Source: Paracoccus sigandri (lineage in GTDB: Bacteria > Pseudomonadota > Alphaproteobacteria > Rhodobacterales > Rhodobacteraceae). From it: DNA of 64,000 nt. The notes below the pieces were generated by a model. That model searched no databases. It was not told the origin of the DNA and was given only the letters and a program-made list of their open reading frames with translations. The position numbers and the translations under genes were made by a program. Positions 1 to 8,879 of the stretch are shown one piece after another; the first letter of the stretch is position 1; the number at the start of each line of letters is the position of its first letter. The DNA lies in the NCBI RefSeq assembly GCF_003709565.1, contig NZ_QNRC01000004.1, forward strand, positions 124,001 to 188,000. The letters run 5' to 3'.

Positions 1-172
1 GGTCCTGGGGCAGGCGCTGGCCTATCTTCTGTCCTATCCGATCGTGGCGTGGCTGGCCTGGCGCTATGGCGCCTGGGACCCGGTTCACGACGCGATCATG
101 GGGCTGGTGTCCATTGTTGGTGCGGGATTCGCCCTGTGGCTGCATGCGGCCACGATCGCGGCGCTTCCCTGA
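1..172 (+). CDS. C-terminal end of an integral membrane protein (possible polysaccharide flippase)
   Basis: The reading frame is open from the first bases and stops with TGA at 170-172. The roughly 56 visible residues form two hydrophobic stretches separated by a short polar loop with several tryptophans, as at the end of a multi-pass membrane protein. The spacing to the NRPS gene downstream is 36 bp, so the two may be co-transcribed. A Wzx-type flippase or O-antigen membrane protein is a guess from the residue pattern only; the diagnostic part lies outside the window. Confidence 0.55.
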   Translation, partial: VLGQALAYLLSYPIVAWLAWRYGAWDPVHDAIMGLVSIVGAGFALWLHAATIAALP

Positions 173-208
173 TGTTTTGACGGGCGTGGGTTTTTCGAGG
201 ACGCGACA

Positions 209-3200
209 TTGACCGTCTACAGCCAGTTCGGCGTGGAGCAGACCGCTGCAATGACGCACAGCCAGCTTGGTCTGCTGTTCGAGAGCCAGCTTTCGGGCAA
301 GCCCGCGCTGAACGTGCTGCAGGTCCTGTGCCGATTCGAGGGAGAGGAGCCCGACGCCCCGGCCCTGGCCGCGGCCTGGCAGGACCTGGCCGCGCGCCAT
401 GACGTGCTGCGGCTGCAGCTGAACCCGCTGGACCCCGAGGGGCCAAGCCAGTCGCTCATGTCCGGGGTCGTCGTCGATTTCGCCCGCCAGGACTGGAGCG
501 ACCAGGAGGCCGAGGTCCAGGAGGCGGCGCAGGACCTGTGGCTGGAGCAGGACCGGCGCCAGGGCATCCGGCACGATTGCGCGCCCTCGTGGCGGGTGCG
601 GCTGATCCGGCTGCAACCGATGCGCTGGGTGATGGTCTGGACCTTCCACCATGCGCTTCTGGACGGCGGCGGCTACCGGCTGCTGCTGCACGACCTGTTC
701 GTGCTCTACCAGACGCGCCGCGCCGGGGGCGTGCCGGCGCCCGATGCGCCGGGCCGTCCGGGCTTCGTGGATCATTGCCGGGCGGTGGCGGCGCTGGATC
801 ACGGCCCGGCGCAGGACTTCTTTCGCCGGCACCTGTCGGGCGTCGATGCGCCCAATGTGCTGGACCCCGTCTTCGCGCCGACGCCCGAGGACGCGGCGGC
901 CGCCGATCCCCAGGTCCGCCGCTGCATTTCCGACCGGCTGCCCGAGGATCTGTCCGAGGCGATCCGCGACCGGGCGCGGCGGGCGCAGGCGACCACGGCG
1001 AATATCGTCTCGGCGGCCTGGGCGCTGGTGCTGGCGCGCTGTTCGGGCCGGGACGAGGCGCTGTTCGGGCTGACCCGCTCGGGGCGCCACCTGCTGCCGG
1101 GCGGGGCGGGGATCGCCGGCTGCCAGATCAACACGCTGCCCTGCCGGGTGCGGCTGGCGGGCCAGACGCTGGACGGGCTGCTGCGGCAATTGCGCGGCTT
1201 CACGCTGGACACCCGCGCGCATGAGCATGTGCCGATGTCGGCCCTGGCGGGGATCTGCGACATTCCCGGCGGGGTCGGGCTGTTCGACAGCATCGTGATG
1301 TTCGACCGCGGCTCCCTGCCGCGGCAGATGCGGGCGCTGGGGCCGGAATGGGCGCATCGCCGGTTCGAGGAATACAGCCAGATGGCGACCGGGCTGACCC
1401 TGTCGGCCTATGACGATCCCGAAATGCTGCTGCGGCTGGAATACGATCCCGCCAAGGTCTCGGACCGGGGCGCGGTGCGGCTGGCGGATTACCTGCGCGG
1501 CGCGCTGGTCGCGATGGCCGGGGCCGGCGACGTGCCGCTGTCGCGCATCGACATGCTGCCCGCCGCCGAATCGCGCCTGCTGCTGTCGCGCGGGGTGCCG
1601 CAACTCGCGACCGTCGCGGACCCCGAGGGCGTGGCGGCGCGCTTCGAGGCCGTCGCCCGCCGCCATCCCGACCGGCTGGCCGTGGTGCAGATCGGCGCGG
1701 CGGGCGGGCTGAGCTTCGGCGCGTTGGACGCCCGCGCCAACCACCTGGCGCAGCAGCTGCGCGCGCAGGGGGTCGGGCCGGGCGATATCGTCGGGCTGGC
1801 GCTGCCGCGCGGCCCTGATTTCGTCGCCGCCATGCTGGCCGTCCTGAAGGCGCAGGCGGCCTTCCTGCCGCTGGATCCGACCTATCCGCTGGCGGTGCTT
1901 CAGGACATGATCGGCCGCTCGGGCGCGGTGGCGCTGCTGTCCTGCGCGGATGCCGCCGCCAATCTGGGGCCGCAGGCGATCCCGGTGCTGCTGCTGGACG
2001 ATCCCGCGCTTGGCGGCGAAAGCGCCAGCCCGCCCCCGCGCGGCCCCCACGACCCCGAGCGGCGGGCCTATGTCATCTTCACCTCGGGCTCGACCGGCCG
2101 GCCCAAGGGGGTCGAGGTCCCGCACCGGGCGCTGTCCCAGCACGCCCAGGCGATCACCCGCATCTTCGGCCTGACCGGCGACGACCGGGTGCTGCAATTC
2201 GCCAGCCTGAATTTCGATGTCTCGATCGAGGAGATCCTGCCCACGCTGCTGGCGGGGGCGCGGCTGGTGCTGCGCAACGACCAGGTGGCGCAATCCATGC
2301 CCCTCTTGCTGGCGGCGTTAAAGGAACAGGGCATCACCGTCAGCAACCTGCCGACCGCCTTCTGGCATGTGCTGGTCGCGCATCTGGAGGATTCGCGCGG
2401 CGCGGCCCGGCTGCCCGACAGCCTGCGGCTGGTGATCGTGGGCGGCGAGCGGATCTCGGGCGACCTGCTGCTGCGCTGGCGCCGGCTTTGCCCGCAGGTC
2501 CGCTGGCTGAACTGCTATGGCCCGACCGAGGCGACGATCACCTCGACCTGGTACGACGCGGCCGATCCCCCCTTCGAGGGCGGCGAGGTGCCCATCGGCC
2601 GGCCGACCGATCATGCCCGCGCCCATGTCATGGCCGCCGACGGCTCGCTGGCGCCCGATGGCGTCGGCGGAGAGCTGTGGCTAGGGGGTCCGGCGGTGGC
2701 GCTTGGCTATCTGGGCCGGCCCGACCTGACCGAGGCGGCCTTCCCGCCCGACCCGTTCTTCCCGCCCGCGCGGCTCTATCGCAGCGGCGACAAGGCGTCC
2801 TGGCGCGAGGACGGGCTTCTGGCCTATCACGGCCGCATCGACCGCCAGATCAAGCTGCGCGGCTACCGGATCGAACTTTCCGCGATCGAGGCCGAGCTGG
2901 AGGCCGATCCGGCGGTGGCGGCGGCGGTGGCGGGGCTGGACCGGCCCGGCAGCGACCAGGCGCGGATCCTGGCCTGGGTCCGGCTGCACGAAGGCGCGGG
3001 CCCGGTCGACGAGGCCGCGCTGGCCGAGGCGCTGCGGCGGCATCTGCCCGCCCATATGCTGCCGCAGATCGTGACCGTGGAGGAATTCCCGCAGACGCCG
3101 GGCGGCAAGGTCGACATGGCCCGCCTGCCGCGCCCCGCCGCGACGCAGGAGGAGGACGGGGGTGATGCGGACCAGCCCGTCGATCCCGCCACCGCGCAGG

Positions 3201-4282
3201 TCCAGCAGATCTTCTGCACGCTTCTGGGCCGCGACCGGGTCGGCCCCGACCAGTCCTTCTTCGACCTGGGCGGCCATTCGCTGCTGTCGGTGCGGCTGAT
3301 GAGCCTGCTGGAGCGCCATTTCGGGCAGCGGCTGACGCTGGCGACGCTCTATCTGGCGCCGACGCCGCGGCTGATCGCCGCCGAGCTGGCGCGCGGCCAG
3401 GCGGACGAGCTGCCCAACTGCCTGGTGCCGATCCAGCCCCTGGGCCACATGCCGCCGCTTTTCGCCGTCCATATCCTGGGCGCGGGCGGGGCCTTCTTCC
3501 GGCCGCTGGCGGCGCATCTGGGCGATGACCAGCCGCTGATGGGGCTGACGCTGGACCTGCTGGACCCGGCCGCGCCGACGACCCTGCCCGAGATCGCCGC
3601 GATCTATCGCGCCAATATCGACCGCCTCGCGCCCGACGGCCCGGTGCAGCTGATCGCGGTGTCGCAGGGCAGCTATCTGGCCTTCGAGCTGGCCCAGCAA
3701 TTGCTGGCGGCGGGGCGCGATGTCGCGGCGCTCTACCTGCTGGATGCGGAAGGGCCGGGCGGCCGTCCCCGCCGCGCGCCGCGGGGTGGGATCACCCATT
3801 ACCTGTCGCGGCTGCGGCGCAATTTCCGCGGTGTCGTGACCGGGCGCTGGCAGACCGTGCGGGGTGAGCTGGGCTTCCGGCTGGAGCGGCTGCGCCTTGG
3901 ACTTGCGCGCCGCGGCCGGGTCTTCGGCCTGCTGGGCCACCGGGGCAATGTCGCGGCGCATCAGGCGGCGATCGACCTTGCCATCGCCGCCTATCACCCC
4001 GCCCCCTATCCGCGCGAGATCACGCTGTTCCGCGCCGGCGACGACCACGGCGACACGCCCGAGGGTATCGCCTCGGGGCTGGGCTGGAACGTGGTCGCCC
4101 CGGCGGGGCTGCGCATGATCCGGACCGGCGGCGCGCATCTGACCATGCTGCAGGAACCGCATGTGCGCGAGCTGGCCGGCCACATGCGCCCATTGCTGGA
4201 GCGGGCGGCGGCGGCGGATCGGCCCCCGCTGTCGGCACCCATCCGCGGTTTTCCGCCCGCCTGCGAAAACGATCCGGAATAA
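209..4282 (+). CDS. Single-module non-ribosomal peptide synthetase (C-A-PCP-TE)
   Basis: 1357 residues with one complete module. The condensation domain has the HHxxxDG motif (HHALLDG, about residues 147-153). The adenylation domain shows A3 (TSGSTGRPKG, about 625), A5 (YGPTE, about 770), A8 (RGYRIE) and the A10 lysine (TPGGK). The carrier domain has LGGHS with the phosphopantetheine serine near 1024. The C-terminal thioesterase has VSQGS around the nucleophile near 1152 and a late histidine (GAHLTM). It should activate one amino acid, condense it to an acyl or peptidyl partner and release the product. The specificity pocket begins D-V-x-x-E, which I cannot assign to a substrate. Start: TTG at 209 has GAGG 8 bp upstream; ATG at 251 is the alternative. 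No phosphopantetheinyl transferase is in view. Confidence 0.9.
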   Translation: MTVYSQFGVEQTAAMTHSQLGLLFESQLSGKPALNVLQVLCRFEGEEPDAPALAAAWQDLAARHDVLRLQLNPLDPEGPSQSLMSGVVVDFARQDWSDQEAEVQEAAQDLWLEQDRRQGIRHDCAPSWRVRLIRLQPMRWVMVWTFHHALLDGGGYRLLLHDLFVLYQTRRAGGVPAPDAPGRPGFVDHCRAVAALDHGPAQDFFRRHLSGVDAPNVLDPVFAPTPEDAAAADPQVRRCISDRLPEDLSEAIRDRARRAQATTANIVSAAWALVLARCSGRDEALFGLTRSGRHLLPGGAGIAGCQINTLPCRVRLAGQTLDGLLRQLRGFTLDTRAHEHVPMSALAGICDIPGGVGLFDSIVMFDRGSLPRQMRALGPEWAHRRFEEYSQMATGLTLSAYDDPEMLLRLEYDPAKVSDRGAVRLADYLRGALVAMAGAGDVPLSRIDMLPAAESRLLLSRGVPQLATVADPEGVAARFEAVARRHPDRLAVVQIGAAGGLSFGALDARANHLAQQLRAQGVGPGDIVGLALPRGPDFVAAMLAVLKAQAAFLPLDPTYPLAVLQDMIGRSGAVALLSCADAAANLGPQAIPVLLLDDPALGGESASPPPRGPHDPERRAYVIFTSGSTGRPKGVEVPHRALSQHAQAITRIFGLTGDDRVLQFASLNFDVSIEEILPTLLAGARLVLRNDQVAQSMPLLLAALKEQGITVSNLPTAFWHVLVAHLEDSRGAARLPDSLRLVIVGGERISGDLLLRWRRLCPQVRWLNCYGPTEATITSTWYDAADPPFEGGEVPIGRPTDHARAHVMAADGSLAPDGVGGELWLGGPAVALGYLGRPDLTEAAFPPDPFFPPARLYRSGDKASWREDGLLAYHGRIDRQIKLRGYRIELSAIEAELEADPAVAAAVAGLDRPGSDQARILAWVRLHEGAGPVDEAALAEALRRHLPAHMLPQIVTVEEFPQTPGGKVDMARLPRPAATQEEDGGDADQPVDPATAQVQQIFCTLLGRDRVGPDQSFFDLGGHSLLSVRLMSLLERHFGQRLTLATLYLAPTPRLIAAELARGQADELPNCLVPIQPLGHMPPLFAVHILGAGGAFFRPLAAHLGDDQPLMGLTLDLLDPAAPTTLPEIAAIYRANIDRLAPDGPVQLIAVSQGSYLAFELAQQLLAAGRDVAALYLLDAEGPGGRPRRAPRGGITHYLSRLRRNFRGVVTGRWQTVRGELGFRLERLRLGLARRGRVFGLLGHRGNVAAHQAAIDLAIAAYHPAPYPREITLFRAGDDHGDTPEGIASGLGWNVVAPAGLRMIRTGGAHLTMLQEPHVRELAGHMRPLLERAAAADRPPLSAPIRGFPPACENDPE

Positions 4283-4357
4283 ATCCCGGAGACCGGCGTT
4301 CTTGCTGTATCGAGGCAGGGCGACAGTCCCGCCCTGCGCAGCTGGAAGGACGGAAAG

Positions 4358-5095
4358 ATGGCACGCATCATCGGCAATGACGAAGCGAATCGGCTGAACG
4401 GCACCTCGGTTGCGGACCTGATCTATGGCCGCGACGGCGAGGATACGATCCGCGGCAATGGCGCCAACGACACGATCCACGGCCAGGACGACGACGACCT
4501 GATCTATGGCAATGCCGGGCATGACCTGATCTGGGGCGGCAAGGGCTCGGACCGGCTGTTCGGCGGCAATGGCAACGACACCATCTATGGCGGCAGCGGC
4601 AACGACCTGCTGGATGGCGGCAAGGGCCATGACCGGCTTTTCGGGGGCGAGGGCAATGACACCCTCCGCGCCGGGGCCGGCAACGACTACGTTGTGGGGG
4701 CCGAGGGTAACGACGTCATCCGCCTGGGCGCCGGCAACGACCGCGCCCTGGGCGGCGAGGGCGACGACCTGATCATGGGCATGGCCGGTAACGACACCAT
4801 GTCCGGCGGCGAGGGCAACGACACGCTGAACGGCGGCGCGGGCAATGACGTGATGACCGGGGGCGAGGGGGCCGATCGCTTCGTCTTCAACGGCGGGCGC
4901 GACCGGATCACCGATTTCGAGCCCGGCGACGACGAGATCGACCTGCGCAGCTGGAACGGCCTGAACAGCTGGTCCGACGTGCGCGGCGCCGCGCGCCAGG
5001 TGGGCAGCGACGTGCATATCGACATCGGCAGTCACAAGCTGATCATCGAGGATTTCCGGGTTGGACAGATGGACAGTGACGACTTCCTGTTCTGA
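4358..5095 (+). CDS. RTX (hemolysin-type calcium-binding repeat) protein
   Basis: 245 residues, most of them (about 20-170) tandem nonapeptides of the GGxGxDxΦx type (for example GGSGNDLLDGG), which fold into a calcium-filled beta roll. The C-terminal about 70 residues (DRITDF...DEIDL...DDFLF) resemble the end of type I-secreted RTX proteins, where the secretion signal is uncleaved. There is no N-terminal signal peptide and no enzymatic domain, so it is a short repeat-only protein. A good RBS (GGAAGGA) precedes the ATG. It follows the NRPS by 75 bp and ends at a strong terminator; no type I exporter is present nearby. Function beyond calcium binding is unknown. Confidence 0.85.
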   Translation: MARIIGNDEANRLNGTSVADLIYGRDGEDTIRGNGANDTIHGQDDDDLIYGNAGHDLIWGGKGSDRLFGGNGNDTIYGGSGNDLLDGGKGHDRLFGGEGNDTLRAGAGNDYVVGAEGNDVIRLGAGNDRALGGEGDDLIMGMAGNDTMSGGEGNDTLNGGAGNDVMTGGEGADRFVFNGGRDRITDFEPGDDEIDLRSWNGLNSWSDVRGAARQVGSDVHIDIGSHKLIIEDFRVGQMDSDDFLF

Positions 5096-5119
5096 AGAAC
5101 GGCTTGACCGTCGAGCAGG

Positions 5120-5148
5120 GAGGGGCCAGAGATGGCCCCTCTTTTTTT
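5120..5148 (+). terminator. Rho-independent terminator after the RTX gene
   Basis: A perfect 8-bp stem (GAGGGGCC at 5120-5127, GGCCCCTC at 5134-5141) with a 6-nt loop is followed by seven T residues (5142-5148). An ATG inside this hairpin at 5132 opens the next frame but is unlikely to be its start. Confidence 0.9.
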
Positions 5149-5164
5149 CATGGGCGCGGACGGC

Positions 5165-5716
5165 ATGTATCCCGATCTCTATCTGATGCGGCATGGCCAG
5201 ACGGAATGGAACGCGGCCGGCCGGATGCAGGGGCGGCTGGATTCGCCGCTGACCGCCCTCGGTTTGGCGCAGGCCGAACGCCAGCGCGACCTGGCGGCGG
5301 GGATCGCGGCCGCCCGCTTCGCCAGCCCGCAGGGCCGGGCGCTGGCCACGGCACGGATCGTCTTCGGCCCCGCACCCTTCGCCACCGATCCGCGCCTGGT
5401 CGAGATCGACATCGGCGACTTCACCGGCGAGGCCTATCTGCCGCTGCGCGAACGCCTGCCGCAGGTCTTCGCGGGCGGGCGGCTGGACTGGTATGACCGC
5501 GCGCCGGGGGGCGAGGGCTTTGCCGGCCTCTCGGCCCGCTGCCGCGCCTTCCTGGACGGGCTGGACGGTCCGGCGCTGGTCGTGACCCATGGCATCACCC
5601 TGCGGATGCTGCGGATCATGGCGCTCGGCTGGCCCCTGTCGCGGCTGGACGAGATGGCCGTCGAACAGGGTGCGATCCATGTCGTCGCCGGCGGGCGGCA
5701 CGAGCTGCTGCGCTGA
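5165..5716 (+). CDS. Histidine phosphatase family protein
   Basis: 183 residues from the ATG at 5165; a longer frame from 5132 would begin inside the terminator. The phosphoglycerate-mutase-like signature LMRHGQTEWN is at residues 8-17, with the phospho-accepting histidine at about 10. A second conserved histidine is in VVTHGITLRM near the C-terminus. Members dephosphorylate phospho-sugars, nucleotides or cobalamin precursors, and the sequence alone does not fix the substrate. It is a monocistronic-looking gene between the RTX terminator and the catabolic operon. Confidence 0.87.
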   Translation: MYPDLYLMRHGQTEWNAAGRMQGRLDSPLTALGLAQAERQRDLAAGIAAARFASPQGRALATARIVFGPAPFATDPRLVEIDIGDFTGEAYLPLRERLPQVFAGGRLDWYDRAPGGEGFAGLSARCRAFLDGLDGPALVVTHGITLRMLRIMALGWPLSRLDEMAVEQGAIHVVAGGRHELLR

Positions 5717-5730
5717 CTGCGGACATGCGC

Positions 5731-5745
5731 TTCCATGATGTGGAA
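5731..5745. promoter_or_regulatory. Operator-like inverted repeat 1 upstream of the TRAP operon
   Basis: TTCCATGATGTGGAA has perfect 5-bp arms (TTCCA/TGGAA) around a 5-bp centre. The arms resemble those of IclR-family boxes, and an IclR-family gene lies in the operon downstream. A near copy is found 77 bp further on. Confidence 0.5.
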
Positions 5746-5807
5746 TGACCTGGCCCGGCCGGGCATTCCACTGCGGCAAAAATTCCGGGGAAACGTCATT
5801 TTCCGGC

Positions 5808-5822
5808 TTGCATGATGTGAAA
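5808..5822. promoter_or_regulatory. Operator-like inverted repeat 2 upstream of the TRAP operon
   Basis: TTGCATGATGTGAAA matches the site at 5731 at 13 of 15 positions, including the CATGATGTG core. The centre-to-centre distance is 77 bp, about seven helical turns, which would allow looping. Confidence 0.45.
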
Positions 5823-5857
5823 TATCGTTCCTAACTCCGCCCGAGGCGCGGCCTGTC

Positions 5858-5874
5858 CGTCCATATCATGGACG
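5858..5874. promoter_or_regulatory. Palindrome just before the TRAP permease gene
   Basis: CGTCCATATCATGGACG has perfect 7-bp arms around a 3-bp centre and lies about 50 bp before the permease start. It could be a third binding site or a leader hairpin. Confidence 0.4.
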
Positions 5875-5925
5875 CCGGGCAAAGGGGGAGGGGAGAGCCC
5901 CGCGCCGGAACGGGAGGGACGACAC

Positions 5926-7803
5926 ATGCAGCTGACCGAGGCCCGCAGCGAGGCCGAGCTTGCGCTTGGCGGCATCGAGGCGCTGACCGAGCCGAAACGC
6001 GCCGAACCCTGGATGCGCCCGGTCGAGATCGCGGCGGCGGGCCTGCTGCTGGTGATGATCGTCACCGTGTTGGCCAATGTCTTCTTCCGCTATGTGCTGG
6101 CCAAGCCGCTGATCTGGGGCGACGAGGTCGCCTCGCTGAGCTTCATCTGGATGGCGATGCTGGGCTCGGCGTTGGCCGTGGACCGGCACGAGCATATGAA
6201 GCTGACCGTCTTCCTGCCGCTGCTGCCGCCCCGCCTGGCCAGGGTGCTGGAGGTGGCGGGGCAGGTGCTGGTCTGCGTGCTGCTGCTGCGGCTGCTGCCG
6301 GTGGCGGTCGAATATGCCTATGAGGAAAGCTATGTGACCTCGCCCGCGCTGGGGCTGCCGATGTCCTGGCGCGCCTCGGCCCTGCCGACGGGAATCGCGC
6401 TGATGTCGGTGCTGTCGGTGCTGTCGGTGATCCGCACCCGCGAATGGCGCACGATCCTGGGCACGCTGCTGGTTGCCGGCGCGCTGGCCCTGCTGCTGTG
6501 GCAGGCGCGGCCCGTGATGATGGGCATCGGCAACTGGAACCTGCCGATCTGGCTGGGCCTGCTGGTCGCCTTCCTGCTGTGCATCGGCGTGCCCATCGCC
6601 TTCTGCTTCGCGCTGGGGACGCTGGCCTATCTGACCTTCGCCAGCCATGCGCCGATCTTCGTGATGATGGGCCGGATCGACGAGGGGATGTCCTCGCTGA
6701 TCCTGCTGTCGGTGCCGGTCTTCGTGCTGCTGGGCTGCATCCTGGACGCGACCGGCATGGGCCGGGCCATCGTCAATTTCCTCGCCTCGCTGCTGGGCCA
6801 TGTGAAGGCGGGAATGAGCTATGTGCTGCTCGGCTCGCTGTTCCTGGTCTCGGGGATCTCGGGATCGAAGGTGTCGGACATGGCGACCGTCGCCCCCGCG
6901 CTGTTCCCCGAGATGCGCCGTCGCGGCCATTCCGCGCCCGAGATGACCGCGCTGCTGGCCACCGGGGCGGCCATGGCCGATACGGTGCCGCCCTCGATCG
7001 TGCTGATCGTGCTGGGCTCGGTCGCGGGGGTGTCGATCGCGGGGCTGTTCACCTCGGGCTTCGCCATCGCGCTGGTGCTGCTGGTCGTGCTGGCGGTGCT
7101 GGCGCGCTGGAAGGCCCGCAGGGAGGACATGTCGGGCGTCACCCGCGCCACCATGCCCTTCGTGCTGAAGGCCGCGCTGGTCGCGGTGCCGGCGCTGGTG
7201 CTGCCCTTCATGATCCGCAGCCTGGTGGGCGGCGGCGTCGCCACCGCGACCGAGGTCTCGACCATCGCCGTGGTCTATGCCTTCATCATCGGCATCGTGC
7301 TTTACGGCGGCATCCCGCGCCGCCGCATGGGGGCGATGCTGGTCGAGACCGCGGCCATGTCCGGCGCGATCCTCCTGATCCTCGGCGCGGCCTCGGCCAT
7401 GGCCTGGGCGCTGACGCAGTCGGGATTTGCACGCGACCTGATGAACATCGTCACCGGCCTGCCGGGCGGCTGGGTGGTGTTCATGCTGGCCTCGATCCTG
7501 ATCTTCCTGGTGCTGGGCTGCGTGCTGGAGGGGCTGCCGGCCATCGTGCTGCTGGCGCCGATCATGTTCCCCATCGCCCGCGGCCTGGGGATCCACGACA
7601 TCCATTATTCCATGGTCATCGTCACCGCGATGAATATCGGGCTGATGGCGCCGCCCATCGGCATCGGCTTCTACATCGCCTGCAAGATCGCCGACGTGCC
7701 CGCCGACCAGGTGATGCGCCGGATCTGGGCCTATCTGGGCGCGCTGGTCGTCGGCCTGCTGCTGATCGCGGCGGTGCCCTGGTTCTCGACCGCCCTGCTT
7801 TGA
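5926..7803 (+). CDS. TRAP transporter fused small/large permease (DctQ-DctM)
   Basis: 625 residues. About residues 30-165 are a DctQ-like four-helix unit (with the WGDEVASL segment). About 195-620 are the DctM large subunit, with roughly a dozen hydrophobic helices and the characteristic GSKVSDMATVAP and MADTVPPS segments. TRAP permeases import organic acids with sodium, using a periplasmic binding protein, which here is encoded 40 bp downstream. The fusion of Q and M into one chain is a known variant. It is the first gene of the operon, preceded by three inverted repeats. Confidence 0.9.
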   Translation: MQLTEARSEAELALGGIEALTEPKRAEPWMRPVEIAAAGLLLVMIVTVLANVFFRYVLAKPLIWGDEVASLSFIWMAMLGSALAVDRHEHMKLTVFLPLLPPRLARVLEVAGQVLVCVLLLRLLPVAVEYAYEESYVTSPALGLPMSWRASALPTGIALMSVLSVLSVIRTREWRTILGTLLVAGALALLLWQARPVMMGIGNWNLPIWLGLLVAFLLCIGVPIAFCFALGTLAYLTFASHAPIFVMMGRIDEGMSSLILLSVPVFVLLGCILDATGMGRAIVNFLASLLGHVKAGMSYVLLGSLFLVSGISGSKVSDMATVAPALFPEMRRRGHSAPEMTALLATGAAMADTVPPSIVLIVLGSVAGVSIAGLFTSGFAIALVLLVVLAVLARWKARREDMSGVTRATMPFVLKAALVAVPALVLPFMIRSLVGGGVATATEVSTIAVVYAFIIGIVLYGGIPRRRMGAMLVETAAMSGAILLILGAASAMAWALTQSGFARDLMNIVTGLPGGWVVFMLASILIFLVLGCVLEGLPAIVLLAPIMFPIARGLGIHDIHYSMVIVTAMNIGLMAPPIGIGFYIACKIADVPADQVMRRIWAYLGALVVGLLLIAAVPWFSTALL

Positions 7804-7843
7804 GACGACTGACACGACTGAAACCCTCGGGGAGGAGGAAATC

Positions 7844-8860
7844 ATGAGCATCAACCGCCGCACCATTCTGCTGGGCGCCGCCGCGGGCGCGCTGGCCGCG
7901 CCCTTCATCAGGCCCGGCATGGCCCGCGCCGCCGAATTCAGCTACAAGATCGCCAACAACCAGCCGCTGGAACATCCCAGCAACGTCCGCCTGGCCGAGG
8001 CCGCCAAGGCGATCCTCGAAGCCACGGACGGCCGGTTCGACCTGCAGATCTTCCCCTCGAACCAGCTTGGCGCCGATACCGACGTGCTGGGCCAGCTGCG
8101 CTCGGGCGGGGTCGAGTTCTTCCAGCTGTCGCCGGTGATCCTGTCGACGCTGGTGCCCAATGCCTCGATCAACGGCGTGGGCTATGCCTTCCCCGATTAC
8201 GACACGGTCTGGAAGGCGATGGACGGCGACCTGGGGGCCTATGCGCGCGGCCAGATCGAGAATGCCGGGCTGGTCGTCATGGACAAGATCTGGGACAACG
8301 GCTTCCGCCAGACGACCTCCTCGACCAAGCCCATCGTGACGCCCGCCGACCTGCAGGGTTTCAAGATCCGCGTGCCGGTCAGCCCGCTCTGGACCTCGCT
8401 CTACACGGCCTTCGGCTCGGCCCCGGCCTCGATCAACTTCGCCGAGGTCTATACGGCGCTGCAGACCGGCATCGTCGACGGCCAGGAAAACCCGCTGGCG
8501 ATCATGAAGGTCGCCAAGATGTGGGAGGTGCAGAAATACCTGTCCATGACCAATCACATGTGGGACGGCTTCTGGCTGCTGGGCAACCGCCGGTCATGGA
8601 ACGCGCTGCCCGAGGATGTCCAGCAGGTGGTGGCCGACAGCTTCAACGCCTCGGCCGACGACCAGCGCGCCGACGTGATGGCGCTGAACGCCTCGCTGAA
8701 GGACGAGCTGGAGGCCGAGGGCTTCGTCTTCAACGACGTCGATCCCGCCCCGTTCGAGGACAAGCTGCGCGAGGCGGGCTTCTATGCGCAGTGGAAGGCC
8801 ACCTATGGCGAGGAGGCCTGGGCGATCCTGGAAGCCGCGGTCGGGCGCAGCCTGGCCTGA
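7844..8860 (+). CDS. TRAP transporter periplasmic substrate-binding protein (DctP family)
   Basis: 338 residues. The N-terminus has a twin-arginine motif (NRRTILLG, residues 4-11), a hydrophobic stretch and an ARA/AE cleavage site, so export by Tat is likely. The mature part has DctP features: QLGADTDVLGQLRSG, LQGFKIRV, the carboxylate-binding arginine region, and QTGIVDGQENPL. A GGAGGA RBS precedes the ATG. It delivers the ligand to the permease encoded just upstream. The ligand is probably a carboxylic acid, given the acyl-CoA ligase and thiolase that follow. Confidence 0.92.
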   Translation: MSINRRTILLGAAAGALAAPFIRPGMARAAEFSYKIANNQPLEHPSNVRLAEAAKAILEATDGRFDLQIFPSNQLGADTDVLGQLRSGGVEFFQLSPVILSTLVPNASINGVGYAFPDYDTVWKAMDGDLGAYARGQIENAGLVVMDKIWDNGFRQTTSSTKPIVTPADLQGFKIRVPVSPLWTSLYTAFGSAPASINFAEVYTALQTGIVDGQENPLAIMKVAKMWEVQKYLSMTNHMWDGFWLLGNRRSWNALPEDVQQVVADSFNASADDQRADVMALNASLKDELEAEGFVFNDVDPAPFEDKLREAGFYAQWKATYGEEAWAILEAAVGRSLA

Positions 8861-8879
8861 TCGCGGGGCGCGTGCGCAG

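Noticed and set aside
5132..5164. Upstream start of the histidine phosphatase
   Set aside because: It would begin inside the stem-loop of the preceding terminator.
2681..5779. Very long minus-strand open frame across the NRPS and RTX genes
   Set aside because: It lies opposite genes with clear domain motifs, and its Arg/Gln/Pro/Ala-rich sequence is the usual antisense shadow of high-GC coding DNA.
5866..7920. Long minus-strand open frame across the TRAP permease
   Set aside because: Composition (His/Gln/Arg/Asp repeats) is the complement of a hydrophobic membrane protein; no domain.
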